The notes beneath the pieces are model-generated. The model was given only the letters and a program-made list of their open reading frames with translations, was not told the origin of the DNA and did no database searches. Shown here piece after piece: positions 1-9,094 of a stretch of DNA of 64,000 nucleotides. The stretch covers positions 1 to 64,000 of the forward strand of contig JAKQNF010000010.1 of assembly GCA_029565935.1 (NCBI GenBank), written 5' to 3'. How positions within the stretch are numbered: position 1 is the stretch's first letter; every line of letters begins with the position of its first letter. Both the position numbers and the translations under genes were made by a program. The DNA is from Bacillota bacterium. Its GTDB lineage: Bacteria; Bacillota; DTU025; MWDF01.

Positions 1-594
1 CGAGGAGAGGACATCATCGTATATGCTCTGCCAAGAGGGGGCGTCGTCTTGGGCGCAGAGATCGCAAAAGTCCTCAAAGCCCCGCTCGACCTAATAATCC
101 CTCGTAAAATAGGCCATCCAATGAATCCCGAATACGCCATATGCGCAGTCACTGAATTCGGACCTCCTGTGTGTAATGAGGAAGAGGTCGAGCGCGTGGA
201 TCGTTCATGGCTTAGGGAGGAGATTACTCGTGCTCGTGCCGAGATACAAAGGCGCAGGGAAAAGTACCTCGGAACTAAGATCCAGAGACCGCCAGAAAGA
301 AAGACCTGCATAATTGTAGATGACGGGATAGCGACAGGCCTTACGGTGACGGCAGCAATCGACGGGTTGAAAACGCTCAAGCCGAAAAAGGTGATAGTAG
401 CGATCCCCGTCATACCATCTGGAGTTGCGCAAAAGCTAAAAACCAAGGTGGACGAACTTATCTCATTGTCCGTAGAAGAATGCTTCCTTGGTTCTGTCAG
501 CGCATATTATGAGGAATTCTCCCAGGTAGACGATTTAGAGGTGATCGAGCTGCTTCGGTCAGTCGGAGATAGCCGCAACGAAGGAAATGGCTAG
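1..594 (+). CDS. Phosphoribosyltransferase-family protein (5' end missing)
   Basis: The reading frame is open from the first base, so the gene starts upstream of the window. The protein resembles the stand-alone predicted phosphoribosyltransferases of the COG1926 type. Near the visible start it has the family's ALPRGGV segment and an RKIGHPMNPEYAIGAV-like stretch (here IC for IG). Around visible residue 105 it has the PRPP-binding loop VDDGIATG, in which acidic residues precede a small, hydroxyl-rich loop. The family is thought to bind PRPP, but the acceptor is unknown, so no pathway is assigned. The C-terminal tail is charged and probably disordered. It ends 230 bases before a convergent gene. 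Family confidence is good and specific function is unknown. Confidence 0.8.
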   Translation, partial: RGEDIIVYALPRGGVVLGAEIAKVLKAPLDLIIPRKIGHPMNPEYAICAVTEFGPPVCNEEEVERVDRSWLREEITRARAEIQRRREKYLGTKIQRPPERKTCIIVDDGIATGLTVTAAIDGLKTLKPKKVIVAIPVIPSGVAQKLKTKVDELISLSVEECFLGSVSAYYEEFSQVDDLEVIELLRSVGDSRNEGNG

Positions 595-748
595 TAAGCC
601 GTGAGAAAGGCGTCATTCTCCTCAAACGGATAAAAATCGAGCGCAAGGCTTCAAAAACCGTGCGGGCATGAAAATACTCCAAGACGCGCCTGACACAAAT
701 AACAGTTATCACAATGTTCGGTAAAAGTTGATGAGAAATCAGATAGAT

Positions 749-790
749 GCTCCCCCTCGGACGAGACCTTCTTTGTCGTTCTGGGGGAGC
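749..790. terminator. Possible bidirectional terminator hairpin
   Basis: An 8-bp perfect inverted repeat (GCTCCCCC / GGGGGAGC) is separated by a 26-base loop. It lies between two convergent genes and is followed on the plus strand by TTATTCT. The long loop and weak U tract make it a modest candidate. Confidence 0.4.
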
Positions 791-824
791 TTATTCTATC
801 TCCATTTATGTAGTTGCAGCCAAT

Positions 825-1316
825 TTAGAAACGATACCCTACGGCGCCCTTGAGGAAGAACCATCCGGCAAATCCGGCAGCGACTGAGGGGAATACGAAA
901 AATTCGTAACCTAATTCCGCCGCTATCCTGAAATTACCGGGTGTAAACTCTAACCCTGCCGTAGCGTGCATGTCGAAATACGATATTGGGGGTAAGGCCT
1001 CAGGAGCGATGGGGAACACCATCCAGACCCCGGGCCCCAGGCTGATATACGGTTTAAACGTGGGACTAAGATTGAAGTAATATCTGAGCAGCCCGTTTAT
1101 CTTCATAGCAAAAGGTGTTGCTGTCGGATGTGCTCCTAAGAAGAACCCTGTCTCCAGTCCAATACCGAAATTGTTGAACCTCGTTTCGTATTCCAGTCCG
1201 AATATCGTGCTCCCGTAAGTTCCCGTCAGGCTTATCGTGTTGCTTTTAGCTCCGGATGGTATTGAAAATGCAAGGACTGCAAAGACTACAAATAACGAGA
1301 TTATGATCTTTCTCAT
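825..1316 (-). CDS. Small secreted beta-barrel, outer-membrane-type protein
   Basis: The protein has 163 residues and starts at the ATG that follows a strong AAGGAGGAGG ribosome site; an upstream in-frame start has no such site. A typical signal peptide (MRKIIISLFVVFAVLAFSIP) is followed by alternating hydrophobic/polar strands rich in Gly, Phe and Tyr. The chain ends in GYRF, and a terminal aromatic residue is the usual recognition signal for the BAM machinery of diderm bacteria. The pattern fits the OmpW/OprF-like eight-strand barrels, but no specific family is recognised. It stands alone and converges with the truncated phosphoribosyltransferase gene. The inference of an outer membrane rests largely on this gene. 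Confidence 0.7.
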   Translation of the reverse strand: MRKIIISLFVVFAVLAFSIPSGAKSNTISLTGTYGSTIFGLEYETRFNNFGIGLETGFFLGAHPTATPFAMKINGLLRYYFNLSPTFKPYISLGPGVWMVFPIAPEALPPISYFDMHATAGLEFTPGNFRIAAELGYEFFVFPSVAAGFAGWFFLKGAVGYRF

Positions 1317-1623
1317 ATGCTCCTCCTCCTTTCTGAATTTGTACAGCATCAGGTTCGCTTCTCTTTAGTAGAGCATTCCAAGGCTCAACAAATGACTTCT
1401 ATCGGAATAAACAAAGTCCTTCAGTAACTGAACAAATAATCTAGGCCTAAAAGCTTGACCATAAACAACCGACGACATGATTGATGATCGGTTAAATCGC
1501 TTGGCTAAACCGTCGAACACCATTCTAGTTAGCCTTAGCATCACGCGGTCGCCCTAAAAAGGGAAAGAAGAGTCAGGATAGAATATTCATGCCGATGGCA
1601 TGGATTAGAAGGGAGGTCGGAAA
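1317..1623. other. Intergenic region between divergent genes
   Basis: No gene is seen in these 307 bases. A short hairpin (CATGCC gat GGCATG, 1588-1602) and a TAGAAT -10-like hexamer at 1579-1584 lie just before the peroxiredoxin ribosome site, but no good -35 accompanies it. Confidence 0.5.
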
Positions 1624-2343
1624 ATGCCAGAGGAATTCAAGGCAGGTTGCCAAAGACCTGCGAAAAGAAAACCGGATAAGGAGCCCCAGGAGGAAGCTCC
1701 GGTCATGTTCGTAAGGGAGGGGGAAAAGCACATGGTCAAAGTTGGGAAGCCAGCTCCAGACTTTACGGCTACAGCCTACTACAGAGGCAAATTTGCGAAC
1801 GTAACGCTCTCGGAGTACAAAGGGAAGTGGGTTGTGCTCTGTTTCTACCCTGGCGATTTCACCTTCGTCTGAGCGACCGAAGTCTCGGCAGTTGCCGAGA
1901 AGTACGACGAATTCCAAAGCCTGGGCGTCGAGGTCCTTTCGTGCAGCGTCGATAGCCATTTCGTGCATAAAATGTGGAATGACCATGAACTCTCCAAGAT
2001 GATAGGCAAAGACATCCCGTTCCCTATGCTGTCCGACTCAGGAGGGGACATAGGAAGGTTATACGGTGTCTATTCCGAGGAGGACGGCATAAACACAAGA
2101 GGGCGCTTCATAATAGACCCCGACGGCACAATCCAGGGCTTCGAAGTGCTCACACCTCCTGTCGGAAGGAATGTCAGCGAGACATTAAGGCAAGTGAAGG
2201 CCTTCCAGTACGTAAGGGCGTCTAAGGGTACCGAGGCGACACCTTCCGGATGGAAGCCGGGGAAAAAGACGCTGAAACCATCGCCTGACCTTGTAGGCAA
2301 TGTATGGAAGGTATGGAGCGTAAAAGAGGCATTCGACGAATAG
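1624..2343 (+). CDS. prxU: Selenocysteine-containing peroxiredoxin (read through UGA at 1870-1872)
   Basis: The AhpC/Prx1-type peroxiredoxin reduces peroxides in the cytoplasm. The frame contains a UGA at codon 83, exactly where the family has its peroxidatic cysteine: [15 protein letters not shown], against the usual FTFVCPTE. Both sides of the UGA are continuous peroxiredoxin sequence (APDFTA before it, then [14 protein letters not shown] and GRFIIDPDG), so it is one gene of 239 residues. A perfect hairpin 10 bases downstream serves as bacterial SECIS. The resolving-Cys region reads [11 protein letters not shown] instead of the usual VCPANWKPG, so the enzyme probably works by a 1-Cys-like mechanism; the only N-terminal Cys is at residue 9. 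The start follows GGGAGGT, and a strong terminator follows the gene. PrxU-type selenoproteins are known from amino-acid-fermenting anaerobes. Confidence 0.92.
1883..1900 (+). promoter_or_regulatory. Bacterial SECIS-like hairpin of the selenoperoxiredoxin
   Basis: A perfect 7-bp stem TCTCGGC / GCCGAGA encloses the loop AGTT. Its loop starts 17 bases after the UGA and carries G as its second base. Both agree with the published bacterial SECIS consensus (loop 16-37 nt from the UGA, G in the first two loop bases). Confidence 0.85.
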
Positions 2344-2363
2344 TCACTTGATCGTTGATATCT

Positions 2364-2390
2364 GGGCGGAACCTGGTTCCGCCCTTTTTC
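2364..2390 (+). terminator. Rho-independent terminator after the peroxiredoxin gene
   Basis: An 8-bp stem GGGCGGAA / TTCCGCCC with a 5-base loop is followed by TTTTTC. It lies 20 bases after the stop codon. Confidence 0.92.
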
Positions 2391-2520
2391 ATTCTATCGT
2401 TGGGATTACCCTAAATAGGCTCTGACATGTACGATGAAGCCGTCTAATCGGAACTGACGATATCGGAAAACCACTGTCCTGGATCGACCGTATTGAACTT
2501 CCCGTTATGTGCGTGAAAAT

Positions 2521-3699
2521 CTAGCTAAATGATTGATTGCTCAAACGGATGACACGTGTGAAAAGGCTGACCAGCACAAGCACAGTCCCTGAAACGATCC
2601 ATGAGCCGCTTATGCCTGTCCGCGAGATTATGACGGCCATCAGCCCGCTTCCTAAGAACCCCCCCACCTGCATGGATAAGGACATCAAGCTCAGCATGCT
2701 CGCTCGTTTATCCGAAGGTATGGAGCCGTTGATCAGACCTTTCTCAAAGATCTCGGAGATGCCGATCAAAAGGTAGACTAAGCCGTAAGCTGCGATAAAA
2801 CCTACGGACGAGCGCTGTAAGGCGAGCAGTACCGCAATCAAGCCGATGGAAACCCTGGAAAAGAGCAGCATAACTTCGAGCGACCTGTTCTTGATGCAGA
2901 ATCTATGAGCCAGCAGGTTGCCGAAGGCCGCTGCGCCAAAACCGAGGAAACAAACGAAACCGAGCATCTGAAGCCCCATTGCATCCGAAAGCGCCCGATA
3001 CGCCGGCTGCCAGTAAACCTCTATGGCGAGCATCAAACCTCCTGTGGCGAGCACCCCGATTAGCACAAGGCTTATGACAGGCCGATTCCTCACAAGTGAG
3101 CTGCAGCCCTTCAGGTGCTCTAGAAGCCCGATCCTCTTTTCCCCATGGCCTCTGTCATCCTTTACGAAGAGGACGGATAGCACAAGGATTACCAGAAGGA
3201 TGCACAACCTGGATAAAAGGTGTAAAGCATAGCCGCTGCTCTGGGGTATCATGCCGCCAGCCAGGGCTCCTAGGGAGATGCCAACGCTTTGGTGTACGGC
3301 CAGCTGGGAAGGTGCCTTCGATGCCCAATCAGGCCCGCGCCTTTCTATGCAGTCGTCGATCACCAGCGCATCCAGGCTACCTGAAGAAAAGGACCTGCCC
3401 AACCCCTGGAAGAGCATGGCGGCAACTATGGCTATCGGCCCTTTGGATAACAGCAGAAGCACCATCGAAACTACGAAAAAGCCGATGGAAGCCATGAAGG
3501 AAACCTTCCGTCCCTTGATATCGGCGAAGACCCCGCTGGGAAGTTCCATGACGAGCACAGTAAGGGAATAGGCCGCTAATATGAGCGGCAGCGTGGATAA
3601 CGTGGCCCCGTGGTCTAGAAGCACCAGGCTGAGCACCGGCTGCATAAGCCCTACGGAGAACATGTCGAGGAAGGTCAACGCCCTCTGCAGGAAGCTCAT
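2521..3699 (-). CDS. Major facilitator superfamily transporter
   Basis: The 392-residue membrane protein shows about twelve hydrophobic segments and the MFS loop signature between segments 2 and 3 (GVFADIKGRKVSF, matching G-x-x-x-D-x-x-G-R-K). It probably exports or imports a small molecule by proton coupling. The substrate cannot be told from sequence, although similar proteins near ArsR-type regulators are often drug or metabolite exporters. The gene follows the regulator gene after only seven bases and starts behind GAGGTGAG, so the two form a regulator-transporter operon. The central cytoplasmic loop (DDRGHGEKRIG) is short. Confidence 0.85.
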   Translation of the reverse strand: MSFLQRALTFLDMFSVGLMQPVLSLVLLDHGATLSTLPLILAAYSLTVLVMELPSGVFADIKGRKVSFMASIGFFVVSMVLLLLSKGPIAIVAAMLFQGLGRSFSSGSLDALVIDDCIERRGPDWASKAPSQLAVHQSVGISLGALAGGMIPQSSGYALHLLSRLCILLVILVLSVLFVKDDRGHGEKRIGLLEHLKGCSSLVRNRPVISLVLIGVLATGGLMLAIEVYWQPAYRALSDAMGLQMLGFVCFLGFGAAAFGNLLAHRFCIKNRSLEVMLLFSRVSIGLIAVLLALQRSSVGFIAAYGLVYLLIGISEIFEKGLINGSIPSDKRASMLSLMSLSMQVGGFLGSGLMAVIISRTGISGSWIVSGTVLVLVSLFTRVIRLSNQSFS

Positions 3700-3706
3700 G
3701 CTAATC

Positions 3707-4279
3707 TCACCTCGACGTATCGTACAGGATTAGGGCGTATTCCCAGGTACTCGTACCACCCCTGGGCGCTTCGTGCTCTCGTAGGTAAGCATCTATAATG
3801 GAAAACAGCTCTTTCCTATCATCGTCGGACAGATGCAAGAACCCGGTCATCACGTCTCCGTAGTCGCGCATGCGCTCAAACAATATGCCTTTCTCGATCC
3901 TATGCTCGGCGCTGGATATGAACCCGGTGAGGACGTTGTTTACCAGCGACATCGTTACCGCGCGCTGCACGTCGGCGTGCCCATCTGAAGAGAATATCTG
4001 TACGGTCGCCTGCACAGGCACGTAGTAGGTCGCCCTTATCCCGTTGACCATCGCGATATGGTCCACGGCGACCACTCCCAGCTGCAGAAGCTTCCTTATG
4101 TGATGCTGGACTGATGAAGGGGAGATGCCCAGCTGTCCCGAGATGTCCTTTGCCGTCAAAGGCTCCCCAGCGATTGAAAGGGCCCTAAGTAGCCGCTGGC
4201 GCGTTACATTCACGTAGATGTTGAGCTGCTCCTTGGTCTCGAGCTTTATTACTTTGCCGCCTAAAGCCGCGTCTGACAT
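3707..4279 (-). CDS. ArsR-like winged-helix transcriptional regulator
   Basis: The protein has 190 residues from the ATG chosen here. A TTG five codons upstream overlaps the GGAG ribosome site and is therefore unlikely to be the start. A winged helix-turn-helix spans roughly residues 20-85 (KDISGQLGISPSSVQHHIRKLLQLGVV), with the SPSSVQHHIRKL recognition helix typical of the ArsR/HTH_20 group. The C-terminal half is helical, has no metal-binding Cys cluster, and resembles a ligand-binding or dimerisation region. It leads the MFS transporter gene and probably controls it. The perfect palindrome TGTAACGTTACA lies 35 bases upstream of the start and is the obvious candidate for its own operator. 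Confidence 0.85.
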   Translation of the reverse strand: MSDAALGGKVIKLETKEQLNIYVNVTRQRLLRALSIAGEPLTAKDISGQLGISPSSVQHHIRKLLQLGVVAVDHIAMVNGIRATYYVPVQATVQIFSSDGHADVQRAVTMSLVNNVLTGFISSAEHRIEKGILFERMRDYGDVMTGFLHLSDDDRKELFSIIDAYLREHEAPRGGTSTWEYALILYDTSR

Positions 4280-4313
4280 TCTTATCATCTCCAATACGAT
4301 ATGTTATACAAAT

Positions 4314-4325
4314 TGTAACGTTACA
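4314..4325. promoter_or_regulatory. Palindromic operator candidate for the ArsR-like regulator
   Basis: The 12-base perfect palindrome TGTAACGTTACA lies just upstream of the regulator gene. It is flanked by the related half-sites TGTTATACA (4302-4310) and TGTAATGTAA (4331-4340). This is the usual layout for an autoregulating winged-helix repressor. Confidence 0.55.
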
Positions 4326-4776
4326 TGATATGTAATGTAAAGCACGATTTCTAGCCAATCCATGATATCCCGGGCACGCGCAGCATAACGGCCCGATGGC
4401 AAAAACCTTGCTGGAGGGGAAAACAAGGATATGTTCCCGGCTTCTTGCAATACGGATTCAACATCCCCGGATAATTCATACCAATAGGAGTGCATATATG
4501 CATAAAAAGAAGACAAAGACTAGCGAAACGTAGATCCGTAACGAGTGGAAACCACTTAAAAACATGCGAATGGCGGCACTTACATGAAGTGCAGAGATTT
4601 TACGATTGATATTGCTTGCTGAAGGAAGTATGATAATTAACTAACATTGCATAAACAGCCGCGGGCGACAAGAAACCATTTATCTATACGACAAGAGGAC
4701 GGACAAGCACATAAGGGCGATTGTCTAAATCTCGGCATATGGGCCGCATCCATATCGACTGGAAGGGATTTACGAT
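4326..4776. other. Intergenic region before the proline operon
   Basis: This stretch contains the proline-operon promoter described separately. No leader peptide, T-box or convincing gene was seen in the roughly 140-base untranslated leader that follows it. Confidence 0.5.
4606..4634 (+). promoter_or_regulatory. Sigma-70-type promoter for proBAC
   Basis: TTGATA and TATGAT are spaced by exactly 17 bases, each with a single mismatch to consensus. They lie about 140 bases upstream of proB in an otherwise empty, AT-richer region. Confidence 0.7.
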
Positions 4777-5553
4777 ATGAGGGTAGTCATAAAGATAGGA
4801 ACGTCCACGATCGCGCATCAGACAGGTCAGCTGAACATACGGCGCATGGAGAAGATGTGCAAGGTGGTCAGCGACCTTAAGAACGTCGGCCATGAGATCG
4901 TCATGGTCTCATCAGGCGCCATAGGCATGGGCGTAGGGAAGCTGTCGATGAAAGAACGCCCCAAGGACATGCCCACGAAGCAGGCGGCTGCGGCCGTGGG
5001 GCAGTGCGAGCTTATGTACACCTATGACAAGCTCTTCTCGGAGTACCGGCACACGGTGGCACAGATCCTCCTTACCAGGAGCGATATCGACCACCAGGAC
5101 CGTAGGGTGAACTTCCAGAACACGATAGCTCGCCTGCTTGAGCTGGGCACAATTCCGATAATCAACGAGAACGACACCGTCGCTACCGAGGAGATCGCGA
5201 TAGGGGACAACGATACGCTCTCCGCGGTAGTCGCGACGACCGTGAACGCGGACCTGCTCATCCTCCTGTCCGATATCGACGGGCTTTATACTGCCGATCC
5301 GCACAAGGACCACGATGCGAAGATGATATCGAAAGTAGACAGGATCACACCTGAGATACTAGCGCTCGCGGACGGGAAAGGTTCCGCCCTTGGCACAGGA
5401 GGCATGAAGACTAAGCTGCGCGCGGCCCAGATTACTACGGAGGCCGGGATGGACATGGTCATCGCCAACGGGGAGGACCCGAATATCCTGTATGACATCC
5501 TGGATGGAAAGGACGTAGGCACCAGGTTCATGAAAAGGGTCAAGGACCGATGA
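4777..5553 (+). CDS. proB: Glutamate 5-kinase (short form without PUA domain)
   Basis: The enzyme phosphorylates L-glutamate with ATP, the first step of proline synthesis. The 258-residue chain is a single amino-acid-kinase domain: IKIGTSTIA at the N terminus, SSGAIGMG near residue 47, NENDTV near residue 130, the [11 protein letters not shown] segment, and [12 protein letters not shown] near residue 208. E. coli ProB has about 367 residues because of an added C-terminal PUA domain, which is absent here; short forms are known in other lineages. The ATG follows GGAAGGGA. Its TGA overlaps the proA start (ATGA), so the two are translationally coupled. Proline feedback inhibition may differ without PUA, but that is inference. 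Confidence 0.95.
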   Translation: MRVVIKIGTSTIAHQTGQLNIRRMEKMCKVVSDLKNVGHEIVMVSSGAIGMGVGKLSMKERPKDMPTKQAAAAVGQCELMYTYDKLFSEYRHTVAQILLTRSDIDHQDRRVNFQNTIARLLELGTIPIINENDTVATEEIAIGDNDTLSAVVATTVNADLLILLSDIDGLYTADPHKDHDAKMISKVDRITPEILALADGKGSALGTGGMKTKLRAAQITTEAGMDMVIANGEDPNILYDILDGKDVGTRFMKRVKDR

Positions 5554-6806
5554 CGACGCTGGAGATCATGCAAAGGGCGAAGGCTGCCTGCCTTAACCTC
5601 GCAAGGGCTACTTCTAAGCAGAAGGACGAAGCCCTTCTCTTTATGGCGGAGGCCCTTCTTAGGAACATGGATCGGATCCTTGCCGCGAACATGGACGACG
5701 TCGAAGCGGCAAGAGGTATCATCTCCGATGTAATGCTCGATAGGCTGGGCCTTACGGAATCCAGGGTGGAGGCTATGGCTGAAGGCATACGCCAGGTGGC
5801 CGGACTGCCGGACCCTGTCGGCAGGGTGATCGAACGCATAGAGCGCCCCAACGGGCTCGTGATAGAGAAGAAGAGCGTCCCCATGGGCGTCGTGGCCATA
5901 ATCTATGAGAGCCGGCCCAACGTCAGCTCCGATGCGGCGGCGCTCGCCTTGAAATCGGGCAACGTATGCATCTTAAGGAGCGGCAAGGAAGCATTCAAGT
6001 CGGCGGACGCCATAGTAGCCGCCATGCAGGAAGGATTGGAGAAGGCCGGCCTACCGAGGGACGCGGTGCAGCTTATCCAGGATACGACCAGGCAGAGCGC
6101 GCAGGATCTAATGACTGGCGTGGGATACATTGACCTGCTGATCCCAAGAGGAGGGGCGGGCCTGATTAACGCCTGCGTAGAAGGTGCGAAGGTACCGTGC
6201 ATCCAGACCGGCACCGGCATCTGCCACATCTACGTGGATTCTAAAGCCGACCAGGACATGGCCTGCAAGATAGTGGAGAACGCGAAAGCGAGCAGGCCTT
6301 CTGTCTGCAATGCGGCGGAAGTGTGCCTAGTCCACAAGGACATTGCCAGGGTCTTCTTACCCAAGCTCTACAGGCGACTTGTCGAAGAACGCAGGCTTAA
6401 AGGCCTAAGGGAGATAGAACTCAGGCTGGATGAGAAGGCAGCGTCCATAATCCCCGGCAGGCCTGCCGGTCCGGAAGACTTCGATACGGAATTCCTCGAT
6501 TATATCCTGGCCGTTAAGGTGGTCGATGGCCTTGACGACGTGATAGGCCACATAGCACGACACTCCACGGGGCACAGCGAGGCGATCGTCACAGAGGACA
6601 ACGCAGCTGCGGACCTATTCACGATGGCAGTGGACAGCTCCTCGGTATATGTGAACGCCTCCACCAGGTTCACGGATGGAGGGGAGTTCGGCCTTGGGTG
6701 CGAGATGGGCATATCTACGCAGAAACTCCACGCACGCGGCCCTATCGGGCTCAGGGAGCTGACCACTTACAAATATGTCATCCATGGCGACGGCCAGATT
6801 AGGTGA
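5550..6806 (+). CDS. proA: Gamma-glutamyl phosphate reductase
   Basis: The enzyme reduces glutamyl 5-phosphate with NADPH to glutamate semialdehyde, the second step of proline synthesis. The 418-residue chain has the full length and order of the aldehyde dehydrogenase-like family. [34 protein letters not shown] lies in the middle of the N-terminal half. IPRGGAGLI precedes the catalytic motif RPSVCNAAE around residue 255, whose Cys is the nucleophile. The C terminus carries [25 protein letters not shown]. It overlaps proB by four bases and is followed eight bases later by proC. Nothing unusual is seen. Confidence 0.97.
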   Translation: MTTLEIMQRAKAACLNLARATSKQKDEALLFMAEALLRNMDRILAANMDDVEAARGIISDVMLDRLGLTESRVEAMAEGIRQVAGLPDPVGRVIERIERPNGLVIEKKSVPMGVVAIIYESRPNVSSDAAALALKSGNVCILRSGKEAFKSADAIVAAMQEGLEKAGLPRDAVQLIQDTTRQSAQDLMTGVGYIDLLIPRGGAGLINACVEGAKVPCIQTGTGICHIYVDSKADQDMACKIVENAKASRPSVCNAAEVCLVHKDIARVFLPKLYRRLVEERRLKGLREIELRLDEKAASIIPGRPAGPEDFDTEFLDYILAVKVVDGLDDVIGHIARHSTGHSEAIVTEDNAAADLFTMAVDSSSVYVNASTRFTDGGEFGLGCEMGISTQKLHARGPIGLRELTTYKYVIHGDGQIR

Positions 6807-6814
6807 GGTGCATC

Positions 6815-7624
6815 ATGGGTAATGGGAAGATCGGGTTCATAGGTACGGGGAACATGGGAAGCGCCCTTGTAAAGGCGGCCGCGAAGGCGGTTGATCCCGC
6901 CTGCCTCCTTATAAGCAACCGTACGGTGAAGAAGTCCAAAGCCTTGTCGTCCGAAGTAGGAGCGGTAGTGTCCACGAATAAGGAGATAGCGGCCTGCTGC
7001 GACATGATATTCCTGGGCGTAAAGCCCCAGATGATGAAGGACATGCTAGAGGAGATCGCACCTGTACTGGACAATAGGGCCGATGATTTCGTATTGGTCT
7101 CCATGGCTGCGGGCATGACGATAGACCGCATCCGCAAGATGGCGGGCGGCCAGTACCCCGTCATCCGCATAATGCCGAACCTGCCTGTCGCAGTAGGGGA
7201 AGGCCTGACCCTGTATGCGATCAGCGATAACGTCACGGCGGACGCGCTGGCGTATTTCCTGGAAACCTTGCGCCTCGCCGGCTCATTCGACCAGCTGCCG
7301 GAGGGCCTTATCGACGTGGGGTGTGCGGTTTCAGGGTGCGGGCCTGCCTTCGTCTACATATTCATCGAGGCGCTCGCCGACGGCGCCGTAGAATGCGGCC
7401 TGCCGCGGGACAAGGCAATCAAGTACGTCGCGCAGACATTGTGCGGCGCATCCAAGCTCGTGCTGGAAAGCGGCAAACATCCTGGCGAACTGAAGGACAT
7501 GGTCAGCAACGCAGGAGGAAGCACAATCGTGGGGATCCACGCTTTGGAGGCCCGTGGCTTCCGCGGGACCGCCATCGACGCCATCACCGCGGCGTACCAA
7601 AAGACCGTGAAATTAGGGGAATGA
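6815..7624 (+). CDS. proC: Pyrroline-5-carboxylate reductase
   Basis: The enzyme completes proline synthesis by NAD(P)H-dependent reduction of pyrroline-5-carboxylate. The 269-residue chain begins with a Rossmann fold (IGFIGTGNMGSALVKAA). It continues with FLGVKPQMM, VSMAAGMTI and RIMPNLPVAVGEG, and ends in the family's helical dimerisation domain (AVSGCGPAFVYIFIEALADGAV and NAGGSTIVGIHALE). The ATG at 6815 is preferred over an in-frame GTG twelve bases upstream because GAGGTG is correctly spaced for the ATG. It is the last gene of the operon, and a terminator lies about 80 bases downstream. Confidence 0.97.
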   Translation: MGNGKIGFIGTGNMGSALVKAAAKAVDPACLLISNRTVKKSKALSSEVGAVVSTNKEIAACCDMIFLGVKPQMMKDMLEEIAPVLDNRADDFVLVSMAAGMTIDRIRKMAGGQYPVIRIMPNLPVAVGEGLTLYAISDNVTADALAYFLETLRLAGSFDQLPEGLIDVGCAVSGCGPAFVYIFIEALADGAVECGLPRDKAIKYVAQTLCGASKLVLESGKHPGELKDMVSNAGGSTIVGIHALEARGFRGTAIDAITAAYQKTVKLGE

Positions 7625-7702
7625 GATCCGGAAGATCACGACTTGATACTTGATCACGGTAAAGATTCCACGATCATCACACCTTAATCAATAAGTACCA
7701 TC

Positions 7703-7742
7703 GCCGCCCGTGATGCGCATCCTGCCGGACGGGCGGCTTTTC
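7703..7742 (+). terminator. Rho-independent terminator of the proline operon
   Basis: A 9-bp stem GCCGCCCGT / ACGGGCGGC with a 17-base loop is followed by TTTTCCC. Confidence 0.85.
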
Positions 7743-8001
7743 CCGCATCCTACGGGCATTTTTAGGTCTACTACCGAACCGTGCCTATCGGATCCCTAGG
7801 GACGGATATTGTCCGCACTGATGCGGATATTCCCAGCAAATCCATAACATGATCCGATCGTCGGCATAGTTGACGAAGGGCGGCATGATGCGCATCCTTT
7901 CGGGAACGTTCGTGGCGCGACGATAGTTAATAAAGTGAAGGACCGTCTTGAGCGACGGACCAAAGGCATCGCCGCGAACGGAACATGAAGGGGTAACTGC
8001 A
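7743..8001. other. Intergenic region before the SDR gene
   Basis: No gene, convincing promoter or structured element is seen here apart from the ribosome site GAAGGGG before the next gene. Confidence 0.45.
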
Positions 8002-8856
8002 ATGAAAACGGTATTCTTCACCGGTGCGACAGGGGGCCTTGGGACATCATGCGTAAAGGAGCTCGCATATCGCGGCTGGAAGGTCTTCGCAGCAGGGACC
8101 AACGAAGACAAACTAAGAGAGCTCGCCCTGCTACCCAATGTAATCCCCGTCAGGACCGACGTTACGGACCTCGAGGACATACGCGCTGCTCTAAAGAAGG
8201 TGAAGGCGCACACGGACAGGCTGGATGCTATCGTGAATTTCGCGGGCCTTACCGCCTTCGCTTCTATGATTGAGGGAGATCCCGTTTCCATCACCAAGAA
8301 GCTGTTCGATGTCAACGTGATGGGGAGCGTGATGGTAAATTTCGTCTTCTTCGACATGTTATTGAAGGCTAAAGGCCGGATTATAAACTGCTCCTCGGAA
8401 GCAGGCTGGATGACATCACAACCATTCGCCGCCCCGTATTTCATGTCCAAAAGGGCCCTTGAAGCCTATAACGACAGCTTAAGAAGGGAGCTTCTATATC
8501 TTGGCATACCAGTCGTAAAGATACAGCCGGGACCGTTCATGACCAACATAACCAAAGTGATCGCCGAGGACTTCGAGAAGGTCACCGCAGGCAGCGGCCA
8601 TTACGCCGATCTTCTTCCGAGGGTAAGGCCGCTGGTCGAAATGGGGCTGAAGCAGCAGTGCGCCCAGAAGAAGCTGGTCTTTGTGGTGATCAAGGCGCTT
8701 GAAGCAAGGAAACCCAGGCTGAGCTACCGGGTCGGTACGAGCAGATTGCTGTCATTGTTGGAGATATTGCCGGATAAAACGGTGGATCGGATTTACCTGA
8801 TGCTCTTCAAGCACTGGGGCAAGCATCCTGGGAAAACGAGCCTTGCGCATGCATAG
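8002..8856 (+). CDS. Short-chain dehydrogenase/reductase (SDR)
   Basis: The 284-residue chain is a classical SDR oxidoreductase. The cofactor loop is TGATGGLG at residues 7-14, NFAG is the family's NAG motif near residue 80, and INCSSEAGW supplies the catalytic Ser. YFMSK near residue 147 is the Tyr-x-x-x-Lys pair. An Asp at the end of strand 3 (VRTDVTDL) is the usual adenine-contact residue, and the Arg/Lys pattern after strand 2 does not decide between NADH and NADPH. Residues after about 200 are long and helical, as in the 11-beta-hydroxysteroid-dehydrogenase-like and DltE-like SDRs. The substrate is unknown. The chosen ATG follows GAAGGGGTAACTGCA. It is a single-gene unit with no informative neighbours. 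Confidence 0.88.
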   Translation: MKTVFFTGATGGLGTSCVKELAYRGWKVFAAGTNEDKLRELALLPNVIPVRTDVTDLEDIRAALKKVKAHTDRLDAIVNFAGLTAFASMIEGDPVSITKKLFDVNVMGSVMVNFVFFDMLLKAKGRIINCSSEAGWMTSQPFAAPYFMSKRALEAYNDSLRRELLYLGIPVVKIQPGPFMTNITKVIAEDFEKVTAGSGHYADLLPRVRPLVEMGLKQQCAQKKLVFVVIKALEARKPRLSYRVGTSRLLSLLEILPDKTVDRIYLMLFKHWGKHPGKTSLAHA

Positions 8857-9094
8857 GCCGTCTACTATAAGGAAACTGAGGGACCGCTGAAGAACCTACC
8901 GTACCTAGCTCCCATTCCGGCCATTATTCCATAGCTGAAATCATCCGGGAAAAGTCATTGCTTAAAACGAAGGCATCCGAAGATTAACAGGACGATCCGC
9001 CCCATCATTCGTTAGGACGGGGAGCACCTTAGCACCTCCCGTCTTCATAGGAATAGTCTTGGAAAAGTCAAACCTCCTGCATTATCCTTCCCGG

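Noticed and set aside
1588..1602. The CATGCC/GGCATG hairpin as a riboswitch before the peroxiredoxin gene
   Set aside because: It is too small, with no further conserved structure recognisable.
4635..4776. A T-box or proline leader peptide before proB
   Set aside because: No Pro-rich small gene, T-box sequence or terminator/antiterminator pair is visible in the 140-base leader.
9016..9043. GACGGGGAG/CTCCCGTC hairpin as terminator of the lipoprotein gene
   Set aside because: It has a bulge, a long loop, and no U run on the minus strand, so it is not listed as a feature.
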